NCBI RefSeq assembly: GCF_910594005.1
Contig: NC_057827.1
Coordinates: 930,001-994,000 of the forward strand
Direction: 5' to 3'
Source of the DNA: Cervus elaphus
Lineage: Eukaryota > Chordata > Mammalia > Artiodactyla > Cervidae
Length of the DNA stretch: 64,000 nucleotides
A program made the translations under genes and the position numbers. A model generated the notes under the pieces. The model was not told the DNA's origin. It worked only from the letters and a program-made list of their open reading frames with translations, and made no database searches. Shown here piece by piece: positions 1 to 10,095 of this stretch (its first letter is position 1; every line of letters starts with the position of its first letter).

Positions 1-460
1 CACAAGAATCCTGGGACTCCTATCAAGTTTCACGAGGAGTCAGGCATCGTCTACTTTGGAGGCACTGATCTCCGCGTACCTCTGGAGTTTTCAAAGGATG
101 TGAGGCCTCCGGTCGCGATGAGGTGGGGAACTAGGTCTTTCTCTGTGGTCTCCACAGGGGATTCAGACATCCTTTCTTCTTGGGAGATGCAAGACGAGCC
201 TGCATTCAAGTCACTGCAGGGATATCTGGCCGTATTTCGAGTCAGGGCATCGCGGTGTCCATTCCACTTGAGGCCGCAAACTCAGGATCCCTCTCACATA
301 CCTAGAGCTGAGAGAAGCCTCCTCTTGAGGTGCTTGTGGTAAGGTGGTATTCCTCAGGAGTCGAAGCCAGGGACTAACCTCTCATCTCATGTTGATTCTT
401 GGTCCACGGAGCTCTTTCGTGTTGCTACAGTGACCTCAGGATCCCTCTAGCCTTGAAACC
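1..460 (+). repeat. Partial satellite unit at left edge (variant J tail)
   Basis: The window opens inside a unit. These 460 bases appear identical to 7972-8431, the last part of the J unit that starts at 7636, including GTCTACTTTGG and the CTGGCCGTATTTC variant. The ten-unit repeat that follows therefore began left of the window. Confidence 0.9.
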
Positions 461-538
461 GTGTTCTTGGGGTTTCTCTGGAGTGCCATCAAGGAAATCA
501 AGGCTCCTTTCATGTGTGATGTGCAACACGGAATTGCT

Positions 539-848
539 CTGCACGCAGTGCAGGGGAATCGGGCCTCATCTCGCGGTGAGGGGGAAGTCTCATGGTTTTT
601 CTCGAGTTGCGGCAGGAACCTGGGGTATATTCTCGAGTTACGACGGGGATGGCCCTTCCACCCACGTGTTTGTTCAGCCACGTCAGGACTCCTGCCTAGT
701 TGCGAGGGACAACTCGGGATTCTCCTCGAGGCTTGGCAAGGCAATTGGGACGCCTCTCCAGCTGAGGCGGGAGACCAAGGGTCCCTTTCCACGTGCCACA
801 AGAATCCTGGGACTCCTATCAAGTTTCACGAGGAGTCTGGCATCGTCT
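539..848 (+). repeat. 31-bp subrepeats inside the unit (best-preserved run)
   Basis: Within the reference unit the motif CTCGAGTTGCGGCGGG recurs in recognisable form at exact 31-bp steps: 539, 570, 601, 632, 663, 694, 725, 756, 787 and 818. The closest copies are 601 and 632 (both CTCGAGTT), 756 (CTCCAGCTGAGGCGGG) and 818 (ATCAAGTTTCACGAGG). After a small phase slip the pattern continues at 878, 908, 1032, 1063, 1120, 1151 and 1182 (CTCGTGTTG, CTCGAGTTG in other units). About 26 subrepeats of 31 bp would fill 796 bp. Known: 31-bp subrepeats are diagnostic of bovine 1.715 satellite I and its relatives. The phase is seen directly; the exact number of subrepeats is an estimate because the linker is too diverged to count by eye. 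Confidence 0.85.
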
Positions 849-953
849 CCTTTGGAGGCACTGATCTCCGCGTACCTCTGGAGTTTTCAAAGGATGTGAG
901 GCCTCCGGTCGCGATGAGGTGGGGAACTAGGTCTTTCTCTGTGGTCTCCACAG

Positions 954-1134
954 GGGATTCAGACATCCTTTCTTCTTGGGAGATGCAAGACGAGCCTGCA
1001 TTCAAGTCCCTGCAGGGATATCTGGCCTTATTTCGAGTCAGGGCATCGCGGTGTCCATTCCACTTGAGGCCGCAAACTCAGGATCCCTCTCACATACCTA
1101 GAGCTGAGAGAAGCCTCCTCTTGAGGTGCTTGTG
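954..1134 (+). other. Virtual exon flanked by splice-like signals (one example of a per-unit pattern)
   Basis: AACTAGG, then a pyrimidine-rich stretch (TCTTTCTCTGTGGTCTCCAC) and CAG at 951-953 resemble a mammalian branch point, polypyrimidine tract and 3' splice site. A 181-nt segment follows and ends at GTG|GTAAGG (GT at 1135-1136), a good 5' splice-site match. The same arrangement occurs in almost every unit, leaving 615 nt between successive virtual exons. There is no evidence of transcription or splicing in the sequence alone, and 181 nt is not a multiple of three. Confidence 0.3.
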
Positions 1135-2102
1135 GTAAGGTGGTATTCCTCAGGAGTCGAAGCCAGGGAATAACCTCTCATCTCGTGTTGATTCTTGGTC
1201 CACGGAGCTCTTTCCTGTTGCTACAGTGACCTCAGAATCCCTCTAGCCTTGAAACAGTGTTCTTGGGGTTTCTCTGGAGTGCCGTGAAGGAAATCAAGGC
1301 TTCTTTCATGTGTGATGTGCAACACGGAATTGCTCTGCACGCAGTGCAGGGGAATCGGACCTCATCTCGCGGCGAGGGGGAAGTCTCATGGTTTTTCTCG
1401 AGTTGCGGCGGGAACCTGGGGTATATTCTCGAGTTACGACGGGGATGGCCCTTCCACCCACGTGTGTGTTCAGCCATGTCAGGACTCCTGCCTAGTTGCG
1501 AGGGACAACTCGGGATTCTCCTCGAGGCTTTGCAGAGCAATTGGGACGCCTCTCCAGCTGAGACGGGAGACCAAGGGTCCCTTTCCACGTGCCACAGGAA
1601 TCCTGGGTCTCCTATCAAGTTTCACGAGGAGTCAGGCATCGTCTCCTTTGGAGACACTGATCTCCGCATACCTCTGGAGTTTTCAAAGGATTTGAGGCCT
1701 CCTGTCGCGATGAGGTGGGGAACTAGGTCTTTCTCTGTGGTCTCCACAGGGGATTCCGACACCCTTTCGTCTTGGGAGATGCAAGACGATCCTGCATTCA
1801 AGTCACTGCAGGGATATCCGGCCTTATTTCGAGTCAGGACATCGCGATGTCCATTCCACTTGAGGCCGCAAACTCAGTGTCCCTCTCACATACCTAGAGC
1901 TGAGAGAAGCCTCCTCTTGAGGTGCTTGTGGTAAGGTGGTATTCCTCTGGAGTCGAAGCCAGGGACTAACCTCACATCTCGAGTTGATTTTTGGTCCACG
2001 GAGCTCTTTCGTGTTGCTACAGTGACCTCAGGATCCCTCTAGCCTTGAAACAGTGTTCTTGGGGTTTCTCTGGAGTGCCATCAAGGAAATCAAGTCTCCT
2101 TT

Positions 2103-2124
2103 CATACACATGAAAGTGTGTATG
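2103..2124 (+). repeat. Inverted-repeat insertion, hairpin-forming (C unit, copy 1)
   Basis: The normal CTTTCATGTGTGATG becomes a palindromic segment. CATACACA (2103-2110) and TGTGTATG (2117-2124) are perfect inverted complements around a 6-nt loop, and CTTTCAT (2099-2105) pairs with ATGAAAG (2110-2116). The inserted ACACATGAAA (2106-2115) is the exact reverse complement of TTTCATGTGT in the uninserted sequence. With one extra T it makes this unit 807 bp. Confidence 0.9.
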
Positions 2125-3853
2125 TGCAACACGGAATTGCTCTGTATGCAGTACAGGGGAATCGGGCCTCATCTCGCGGCGAGGGGGAAGTCTCATGGTT
2201 TTTCTCGAGTTGCGGCGGGAACCTGGGGTATATTCTCGAGTTACGACGGGGATGGCCCTTCCACCCACGTGTTTCTTCAGCGACGTCAGGACTCCTGCCT
2301 AGTTGCGAGGGACAACTCTGGATTCTCCTCGAGGCTTGGCAGGGCAATTGGGACGCCTCTCCAGCTGAGGCGGGAGACCAAGTGTCCCTTTCCAAGTGCC
2401 ACAAGAATCCTGGGACTCCTATCAAGTTTCACGAGGAGTCAGGCATCGTCTCCTTTGGAGGCACTGATCTCCGCATACCTCTGGAGTTTTCAAAGGATGT
2501 GAGGCCATCGGTCGCGATGAGGTGGGGAACTAAGTCTTTCTCTGTGCTTTCCACAGGGGATTCAGACATCCTTTCGTCCTGGGAGATGCAAGACGAGCCT
2601 GCATTGAAGTCACTGCAGGGATATCCGGCCTTATTTCGAGTCAGGGCATCGCGGTGTCCATTCCACTTGAGGCAGCAAACTCAGGGTCCCTCTCACATAC
2701 CTAGAGCTGAGAGAAGCCTCCTCTTGAGGTGCTTGTGGTAAGGTGGTATTCCTCTGGAGACGAATCCAGGGACTAACCTCTCTTTTCGAGTTGATTTTTA
2801 GTCCACAGAGTTATTTCGTGTTGCTACAGTGACCTCAGGATCCCTCTATCCTTGAAACAGTGATCTTGGGGTTTCTCTGGAGTGCCATCAAGGAAATCAA
2901 GGCTCCTTTCATGTGTGATGTGCAACACGGAATTGCTCTGCACGCAGTACAGGGGAATCGGGCCTCATCTCGCGGCGAGGGGGAAGTCTCATGGTTTTTC
3001 TCGAGTTGCGGCGGGAACCTGGGGTATATTCTCGAGTTACGACGGGGATGGCCCTTCCACCCACGTGTTTGTTCAGCCACGTCAGGACTCCTGCCTAGTT
3101 GCGAGACACAACTCGGGATTCTCCTCGAGGCTTGGCAGGGCAATTGGAACGCCTCTCCAGCTGAGGCGGGAGACCAAGGGTCCCTTTCCACGTGCCACAA
3201 GAATCCTGGGACTCCTATCAAGTTTCACGAGGAGTCAGGAATCGTCTCCTTTGGAGGCACTGATCTCCGCGTACCTCTGGAGTTTTCAAAGGATGTGAGG
3301 CCTCCGGTCGCGATGAGGTGGGGAACTAGATCTTTCTCTGTGGTCTCCACAGGGGATTCAGACATCCTTTCTTCTTGGGAGATGCAAGACGAGCCTGCAT
3401 TCAAGTCACTGCAGGGATATCCATCCTTATTTCGAGTCAGGGCATTGCGGTGTCCATTCCACTTGAGGCCGCAAACTCAGGAACCCTCTCACATACCTAG
3501 AGCTGAGAGAAGCCTCCTCTTGAGGTGCTTGTGGTAAGGTGGTATTCCTCAGGAGTCGAAGCCAGGGACTAACCTCTCATTTCGTGTTGATTCTTGGTCC
3601 ACGGAGCTCTTTCCTGTAGCTACAGTGACCTCAGGATCCCTCTAGCCTTGAAACAGTGTTCTTGGGGTTTCTCTGGAGTGCCATCAAGGAAATCAAGGCT
3701 CCTTTCATGTGTGATGTGCAACACGGAATTGCTCTGCACGCAGTGCAGGGGAATCGGGCCTCATCTCGCGGCGAGGGGGAAGTCTCATGGTTTTTCTCGA
3801 GTTGCGGCAGGAACCTAGGGTATATTCTCGAGTTACGACGGGGATGGCCCTTC

Positions 3854-3867
3854 CACACACGTGTGTG
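3854..3867. repeat. 14-bp perfect palindrome around an E-box
   Basis: CACACACGTGTGTG is self-complementary and centres on CACGTG. It is found in E and I variants (also near 7040, 11825, 13417, 18194). Most other units have CCCACGTGTTTG at this place, with only the 6-bp core palindromic. Confidence 0.7.
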
Positions 3868-6800
3868 TTCAGCGACGTCAGGACTATTGCCTAGTTGCTA
3901 GGGACAACTCGGGATTCTCCTCGAGGCTTTGCAGGGCAATTGGGACGCCTCTCCAGCTGAGACGGGAGACCAAGGGTCCCTTTCCACGTGCCACAGCAAT
4001 CCTGGGTCTCCTATCAAGTTTCACGAGGAGTCAGGCATCGTCTCCTTTGGAGGCACTGATCTCCGCATACCTCTGGAGTTTTCAAAGTATTTGAGGCCTC
4101 CTGTCGCGATGAGGTGGGGAACTAGGTCTTTCTCTGTGGTCTCCACAGGGGATTCAGACACCCTTTCGTCTTGGGAGATGCAAGACGAGCCTGCATTCCA
4201 GTCACTGCAGGGATATCCGGCCTTATTTCGAGTCAGGGCATCGCGGTGTCCATTCCACTTGAGGCCGCAAACTCAGGATCCCTCTCACATACCTAGAGCT
4301 GAGAGAAGCCTCCTCTTGAGGTGCTTGTGGTAAGGTGGTATTCCTCAGGAGTCGAAGCCAGGGACTAACCTCTCATCTCGTGTTGATTCTTGGTCCACGG
4401 AGCTCTTTCGTGTTGCTACAGTGACCTCAGGATCCCTCTAGCCTTGAAACAGTGTTCTTGGGGTTTCTCTGGAGTGCCGTGAAGGAAATCAAGGCTCCTT
4501 TCATGTGTGATGTGCAACACGGAATTGCTCTGCACGCAGTGCAGGGGAATCGGGCCTCATCTCGCGGTGAGGGGGAAGTCTCATGGTTTTTCTCGAGTTG
4601 CGGCGGGAACCTGGGGTATATTCTCGAGTTAGGACGGGGATGGCCCTTCCACCCACGTGTGTGTTCAGCCATGTCAGGACTCCTGCCTAGTTGCGAGGGA
4701 CAACTCGGGATTCTCCTCGAGGCTTTGCAGGGCAATTGGGACGCCTCTCCAGCTGAGACGGGAGACCAAGGGTCCCTTTCCACGTGCCACAGGAATCCTG
4801 GGTCTCCTATCAAGTTTCACGAGGAGTCAGGCATCGTCTCCTTTGGAGACCCTGATCTCCGCATACCTCTGGAGTTCTCAAAGGATTTGAGGCCTCCTGT
4901 CGCGATGAGGTTGGGAACTAGGTCTTTCTCTGTGGTCTCCACAGGGGATTCAGACATCCTTTCATCTCGGGAGATGCAAGACGAGCCTGCATTCAAGTCA
5001 CTGCAGGGATATCCAGCCTTATTTCGCGTCAGGGCATCGCGGTGTCCATTCCACTTGAGGCCGCAAACTCAGGGTCCCTCTCACATACCTAGAGCTGAGA
5101 GAAGCCTCCTCTTGAGGTGCTTGTGGTAAGGTGGTATTCCTCTCGAGTTGAAGCCAGGGACTAACCTCTCATCTCGAGTTGATTTTTGGCCCACGGAGCT
5201 CTTTCGTGTTGCTACAGTGACCTCAGGATCCCTCTAGCCTTGAAACAGTGTTCTTGGGGTTTCTCTGGAGTGCCATGAAGGAAATCAAGACTCCTTTCAT
5301 GTGTGATGTGCAAGACGGAATTGCTCTGCACGCAGTGCAGGGGAATCGGGCCTCATCTCGCGGCGAGGGGGAAGTCTCATGGTTTTTCTCGAGTTGCGGC
5401 GGGAACCTGGGGTATATTCTCGAGTTACGACGGGGATGGCCCTTCCACCCACGTGTTTGTTCAGCCACGTCAGGACTCCTGCCTAGTTGCGAGGGACAAC
5501 TCGGGATTCACCTCGAGGCTTGGCAGGGCAATTGGAACGCCTCTCCAGCTGAGGCGGGAGACCAAGGGTCCCTTTCCACGTGCCACAGGAATCCTGGGAC
5601 TCCTATCAAGTTTCACGAGGAGTCAGGCATCGTCTCCTTTGGAGGCACTCATCTCCGCGTACCTCTGGAGTTTTCAAAGGATGTGAGGCTATCGGTCGCG
5701 ATGAGGTGGGGAACTAAGTCTTTCTCTGTGCTTTCCACAGGGGATTCAGACATCCTTTCGTCCTGGGAGATGCAAGACGAGCCTGCATTGAAGTCACTGC
5801 AGGGATATCCGGCCTTATTTCGAGTCAGGGCATCGCGGTGTCCATTCCACTTGAGGCCGCAAACTCAGGATCCCTCTCACATACCTAGAGCTGAGAGAAG
5901 CCTCCTCTTGAGGTGCTTGTGGTAAGGTGGTATTCCTCAGGAGTCGGAGCCAGGGACTAACCTCTCATCTCGTGTTGATTCTTTGTCCACGGAGCTCTTT
6001 CGTGTTGCTACAGTGACCTCAGGATCCCTCTAGCCTTGAAACAGTGTTCTTGGGTTTTCTCTGGAGTGCCGTGAAGGAAATCAAGGCTCCTTTCATGTGT
6101 GATGTGCAACACGGAATTGCTCTGCACGCAGTGCAGGGGAATCGGGCCTCATCTCGCGGCGAGGGGGAAGTCTCATGGTTTTTCTCGAGTTGCGGCGGGA
6201 ACCTGGGGTATATTCTCGAGTTACGACGGGGATGGCCCTTCCACCCACGTGTGTGTTCAGCCATGTCAGGACTCCTGCCTAGTTGCGAGGGACAACTCGG
6301 GATTCTCCTCGAGGCTTTGCAGGGCAATTGGGACGCCTCTCCAGCTGAGACGGGAGACCAAGGGTCCCTTTCCACGTGCCACAGGAATCCTGGGACTCCT
6401 ATCAAGTTTCACGAGGAGTCAGGCATCGTCTCCTTTGGAGACACTGATCTCCGCATACCTCTGGAGGTTTCAAAGGATTTGAGGCCTCCTGTCGCGATGA
6501 AGTGGGGAACTAGGTCTTTCTCTGTGGTCTCCACAGGGGATTCAGACACCGTTTCGTCTTGTGAGATGCAAGACGAGCCTGCATTCCAGTCACTGCAGGG
6601 ATATCCGGCCTTATTTCGAGTCAGGGCATCGCGGTGTCCATTCCACTTGAGGCCGCAAACTCAGGGTCCCTCTCACATACCTAGAGCTGAGAGAAGCCTC
6701 CTCTTGTGGTGCTTGTGGTAAGGTGGTATTCCTCAGGAGTCGAAGCCAGGGACTAACCTCTCATCTCGTGTTGATTCTTGGTCCACCGAGCTCTTTCGTG

Positions 6801-9800
6801 TTGCTACAGTGACCTCAGGATCCCTCTAGCCTTGAAACAGTGTTCTTGGGGTTTCTCTGGAGTGCCATCAAGGAAATCAAGGCTCCTTTCATGTGTGATG
6901 TGCAAGACGGAATTGCTCTGCACGCAGTACAGGGGAATCGGGCCTCATCTCGCGGAGAGGGGGAAGTCTCATGGTTTTTCTCGAGTTGCGGCGGGAACCT
7001 GGGGTATATTCTCGAGTTCCGACGGGGATGGCCCTTCCACACACGTGTGTGTTCAGCCATGTCAGGACTCCTGCCTAGTTGCGAGGGACAACTCGGGATT
7101 CTCCTCGAGGCTTTGCAAGGCAATTGGGACGCCTCTCCAGCTGAGGCAGGAGACCAAGGGTCCATTTCCACGTTCCACAGGAATCCTGGGACTCCTATCA
7201 AGTTTCACGAGGAGTCAGGCATCGTCTCCTTTGGAGGCACTGATCTCCGCGTACCTCTGGAGTTTTCAAAGGATGTGAGGCCTCCGGTCGCCATGAGGTG
7301 GGGAACTAGGTCTTTCTCTGTGGTCTCCACAGGGGAATCAGACATCCTTTCATCTCGGGAGATGCAAGACGAGCCTGCATTCAAGTCACTGCAGGGATAT
7401 CCAGCCTTATTTCGAGTCAGGGCATCGCGGTGTCCATTCCACTTGAGGCCGCAAACTCAGGGTCCCTCTCACATACCTAGACCTGAGAGAAGCCTCCTCT
7501 TGAGGTGCTTGTGGTAAGGTGGTATTCCTCTGGAGTTGAAGCCAGGGACTAACCTCTCATCTCGAGTTGATTTTTTGTCCACAGAGTTCTTTCGTGTTGC
7601 TACAGTGACCTCAGGATCCCTCTATCCTTGAAACAGTGTTCTTGGGGTTTCTCTGGAGTGCCATCAAGGAAATCAAGGCTCCTTTCATGTGTGATGTGCA
7701 AGACGGAATTGCTCTGCACGCAGTACAGGGGAATCGGGCCTCATCTCGCATCGAGGGGGAAGTCTCATGGTTTTTCTCGAGTTGCGGCGGGAACCTGGGG
7801 TATATTCTCGAGTTACGACGGGGATGGCCCTTCCACCCACGTGTTTGTTCAGCCACGTCAGGACTCCTGCCTAGTTACGAGGGACAACTCGGGATTCTCC
7901 TCGAGGCTTGGCAGGGCAATTGGAACGCCTCTCCAGCTGAGGCGGGAGACCAAGGGTCCCTTACCACGTGCCACAAGAATCCTGGGACTCCTATCAAGTT
8001 TCACGAGGAGTCAGGCATCGTCTACTTTGGAGGCACTGATCTCCGCGTACCTCTGGAGTTTTCAAAGGATGTGAGGCCTCCGGTCGCGATGAGGTGGGGA
8101 ACTAGGTCTTTCTCTGTGGTCTCCACAGGGGATTCAGACATCCTTTCTTCTTGGGAGATGCAAGACGAGCCTGCATTCAAGTCACTGCAGGGATATCTGG
8201 CCGTATTTCGAGTCAGGGCATCGCGGTGTCCATTCCACTTGAGGCCGCAAACTCAGGATCCCTCTCACATACCTAGAGCTGAGAGAAGCCTCCTCTTGAG
8301 GTGCTTGTGGTAAGGTGGTATTCCTCAGGAGTCGAAGCCAGGGACTAACCTCTCATCTCATGTTGATTCTTGGTCCACGGAGCTCTTTCGTGTTGCTACA
8401 GTGACCTCAGGATCCCTCTAGCCTTGAAACCGTGTTCTTGGGGTTTCTCTGGAGTGCCATCAAGGAAATCAAGGCTCCTTTCATGTGTGATGTGCAACAC
8501 GGTATTGCTCTGCACGCAGTGCAGGGGAATCGGGCCTCATCTCGCGGTGAGGGGGAAGTCTCATGGTTTTTCTCGAGTTGCGGCAGGAACCTGGGGTATA
8601 TTCTCGAGTTACGACGGGGATGGCCCTTCCACCCACGTGTTTGTTCAGCCACGTCAGGACTCCTGCCTAGTTGCGAGGGACAACTCGGGATTCTCCTCGA
8701 GGCTTGGCAAGGCAATTGGGACGCCTCTCCAGCTGAGGCGGGAGACCAAGGGTCCCTTTCCACGTGCCACAAGAATCCTGGGACTCCTATCAAGTTTCAC
8801 GAGGAGTCAGGCATCGTCTCCTTTGGAGGCACTGATCTCCGCGTACCTCTGGAGTTTTCAAAGGATGTGAGGCCTCCGGTCGCGATGAGGTGGGGAACTA
8901 GGTCTTTCTCTGTGGTCTCCACAGGGGATTCAGACATCCTTTCTTCTTGGGAGATGCAAGACGAGCCTGCATTCAAGTCCCTGCAGGGATATCTGGCCTT
9001 ATTTCGAGTCAGGGCATCGCGGTGTCCATTCCACTTGAGGCCGCAAACTCAGGATCCCTCTCACATACCTAGAGCTGAGAGAAGCCTCCTCTTGAGGTGC
9101 TTGTGGTAAGGTGGTATTCCTCAGGAGTCGAAGCCAGGGAATAACCTCTCATCTCGTGTTGATTCTTGGTCCACGGAGCTCTTTCCTGTTGCTACAGTGA
9201 CCTCAGAATCCCTCTAGCCTTGAAACAGTGTTCTTGGGGTTTCTCTGGAGTGCCGTGAAGGAAATCAAGGCTTCTTTCATGTGTGATGTGCAACACGGAA
9301 TTGCTCTGCACGCAGTGCAGGGGAATCGGACCTCATCTCGCGGCGAGGGGGAAGTCTCATGGTTTTTCTCGAGTTGCGGCGGGAACCTGGGGTATATTCT
9401 CGAGTTACGACGGGGATGGCCCTTCCACCCACGTGTGTGTTCAGCCATGTCAGGACTCCTGCCTAGTTGCGAGGGACAACTCGGGATTCTCCTCGAGGCT
9501 TTGCAGAGCAATTGGGACGCCTCTCCAGCTGAGACGGGAGACCAAGGGTCCCTTTCCACGTGCCACAGGAATCCTGGGTCTCCTATCAAGTTTCACGAGG
9601 AGTCAGGCATCGTCTCCTTTGGAGACACTGATCTCCGCATACCTCTGGAGTTTTCAAAGGATTTGAGGCCTCCTGTCGCGATGAGGTGGGGAACTAGGTC
9701 TTTCTCTGTGGTCTCCACAGGGGATTCCGACACCCTTTCGTCTTGGGAGATGCAAGACGATCCTGCATTCAAGTCACTGCAGGGATATCCGGCCTTATTT

Positions 9801-10073
9801 CGAGTCAGGACATCGCGATGTCCATTCCACTTGAGGCCGCAAACTCAGTGTCCCTCTCACATACCTAGAGCTGAGAGAAGCCTCCTCTTGAGGTGCTTGT
9901 GGTAAGGTGGTATTCCTCTGGAGTCGAAGCCAGGGACTAACCTCACATCTCGAGTTGATTTTTGGTCCACGGAGCTCTTTCGTGTTGCTACAGTGACCTC
10001 AGGATCCCTCTAGCCTTGAAACAGTGTTCTTGGGGTTTCTCTGGAGTGCCATCAAGGAAATCAAGTCTCCTTT

Positions 10074-10095
10074 CATACACATGAAAGTGTGTATG
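10074..10095 (+). repeat. Inverted-repeat insertion, hairpin-forming (C unit, copy 2)
   Basis: The same insertion as at 2103-2124 sits exactly 7971 bp downstream, in the second C unit. The third C unit (14811) has the ordinary CTTTCATGTGTGATG at the equivalent place. Confidence 0.9.

Larger units (their letters stand above)
461..1256 (+). repeat. Reference 796-bp satellite unit (variant A)
   Basis: This is the first complete unit and serves as the reference for unit coordinates. Landmarks in order: the GTGTTCTTGGGG start at 461; a CpG-dense segment at 570-650 with two CTCGAG sites exactly 31 bp apart (601, 632); E-box CACGTG at 663-668; a third CTCGAG at 725; a second CACGTG at 790-795; a pyrimidine-rich tract ending in CAG at 951-953; a single PstI-type CTGCAG near 1012; GTAAGG at 1135-1140; and a linker of about 120 bp that varies most between units. 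I counted 33 CpG dinucleotides, about one per 24 bp. Variant A is marked by a G-to-A change in the subrepeat at 601 (GCGGCAGG instead of GCGGCGGG) and by CCTGCAGG near 1010. It recurs at 8432 and 23567 and, with extra changes, at 29127. Confidence 0.93.
461..8431 (+). repeat. Ten-unit higher-order repeat, copy 1 (A-B-C-D-E-F-G-H-I-J)
   Basis: Ten distinguishable units start at 461 (A), 1257 (B), 2053 (C, 807 bp), 2860 (D), 3656 (E), 4452 (F), 5248 (G), 6044 (H), 6840 (I) and 7636 (J), together 7971 bp. Marks: B has TTTGCAGAGC and CCGACACCC; C has TTTCTTCAGCG and CCAAGTGCC plus an inverted insertion; D has CAGTGATCTTGG and GCGAGACACAAC; E has TTGCTAGGG; F has GTTAGGACGGG; H has ACCGTTTCGTCTTG; I has GAGTTCCGACGG; J has TCTCGCATCGAGG. 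From 461 to about 4900 the sequence repeats at +7971 with about eight differences noted by eye. Confidence 0.88.

Noticed and set aside
622..631. TATA box (GGTATATT) as a promoter in each unit
   Set aside because: A six-base AT stretch in a CpG-rich repeat has no supporting start-site context and is part of the 31-bp subrepeat.
632..650. Genuine CENP-B box
   Set aside because: The spacing to CGGG is one base too long and the first T is C. I found no exact TTCGnnnnAnnCGGG by eye in the reference unit on either strand, so it is kept only as a near miss.
436..822. A 128-codon open frame on the minus strand of most units
   Set aside because: It lies wholly within the plus-strand open frame over the same subrepeats and shares its explanation: few stop codons in any frame. 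There is no independent sign of coding.
461..1138. A 225-codon open frame repeated in most units, as a multicopy gene family
   Set aside because: The frame begins with GTG, not ATG; it is interrupted in many units (for example TAG near 3899, TGA near 37361, TGA near 44538); two other frames are also open; and the product is only a translation of the 31-bp subrepeats. I see no promoter, polyadenylation signal or known domain.
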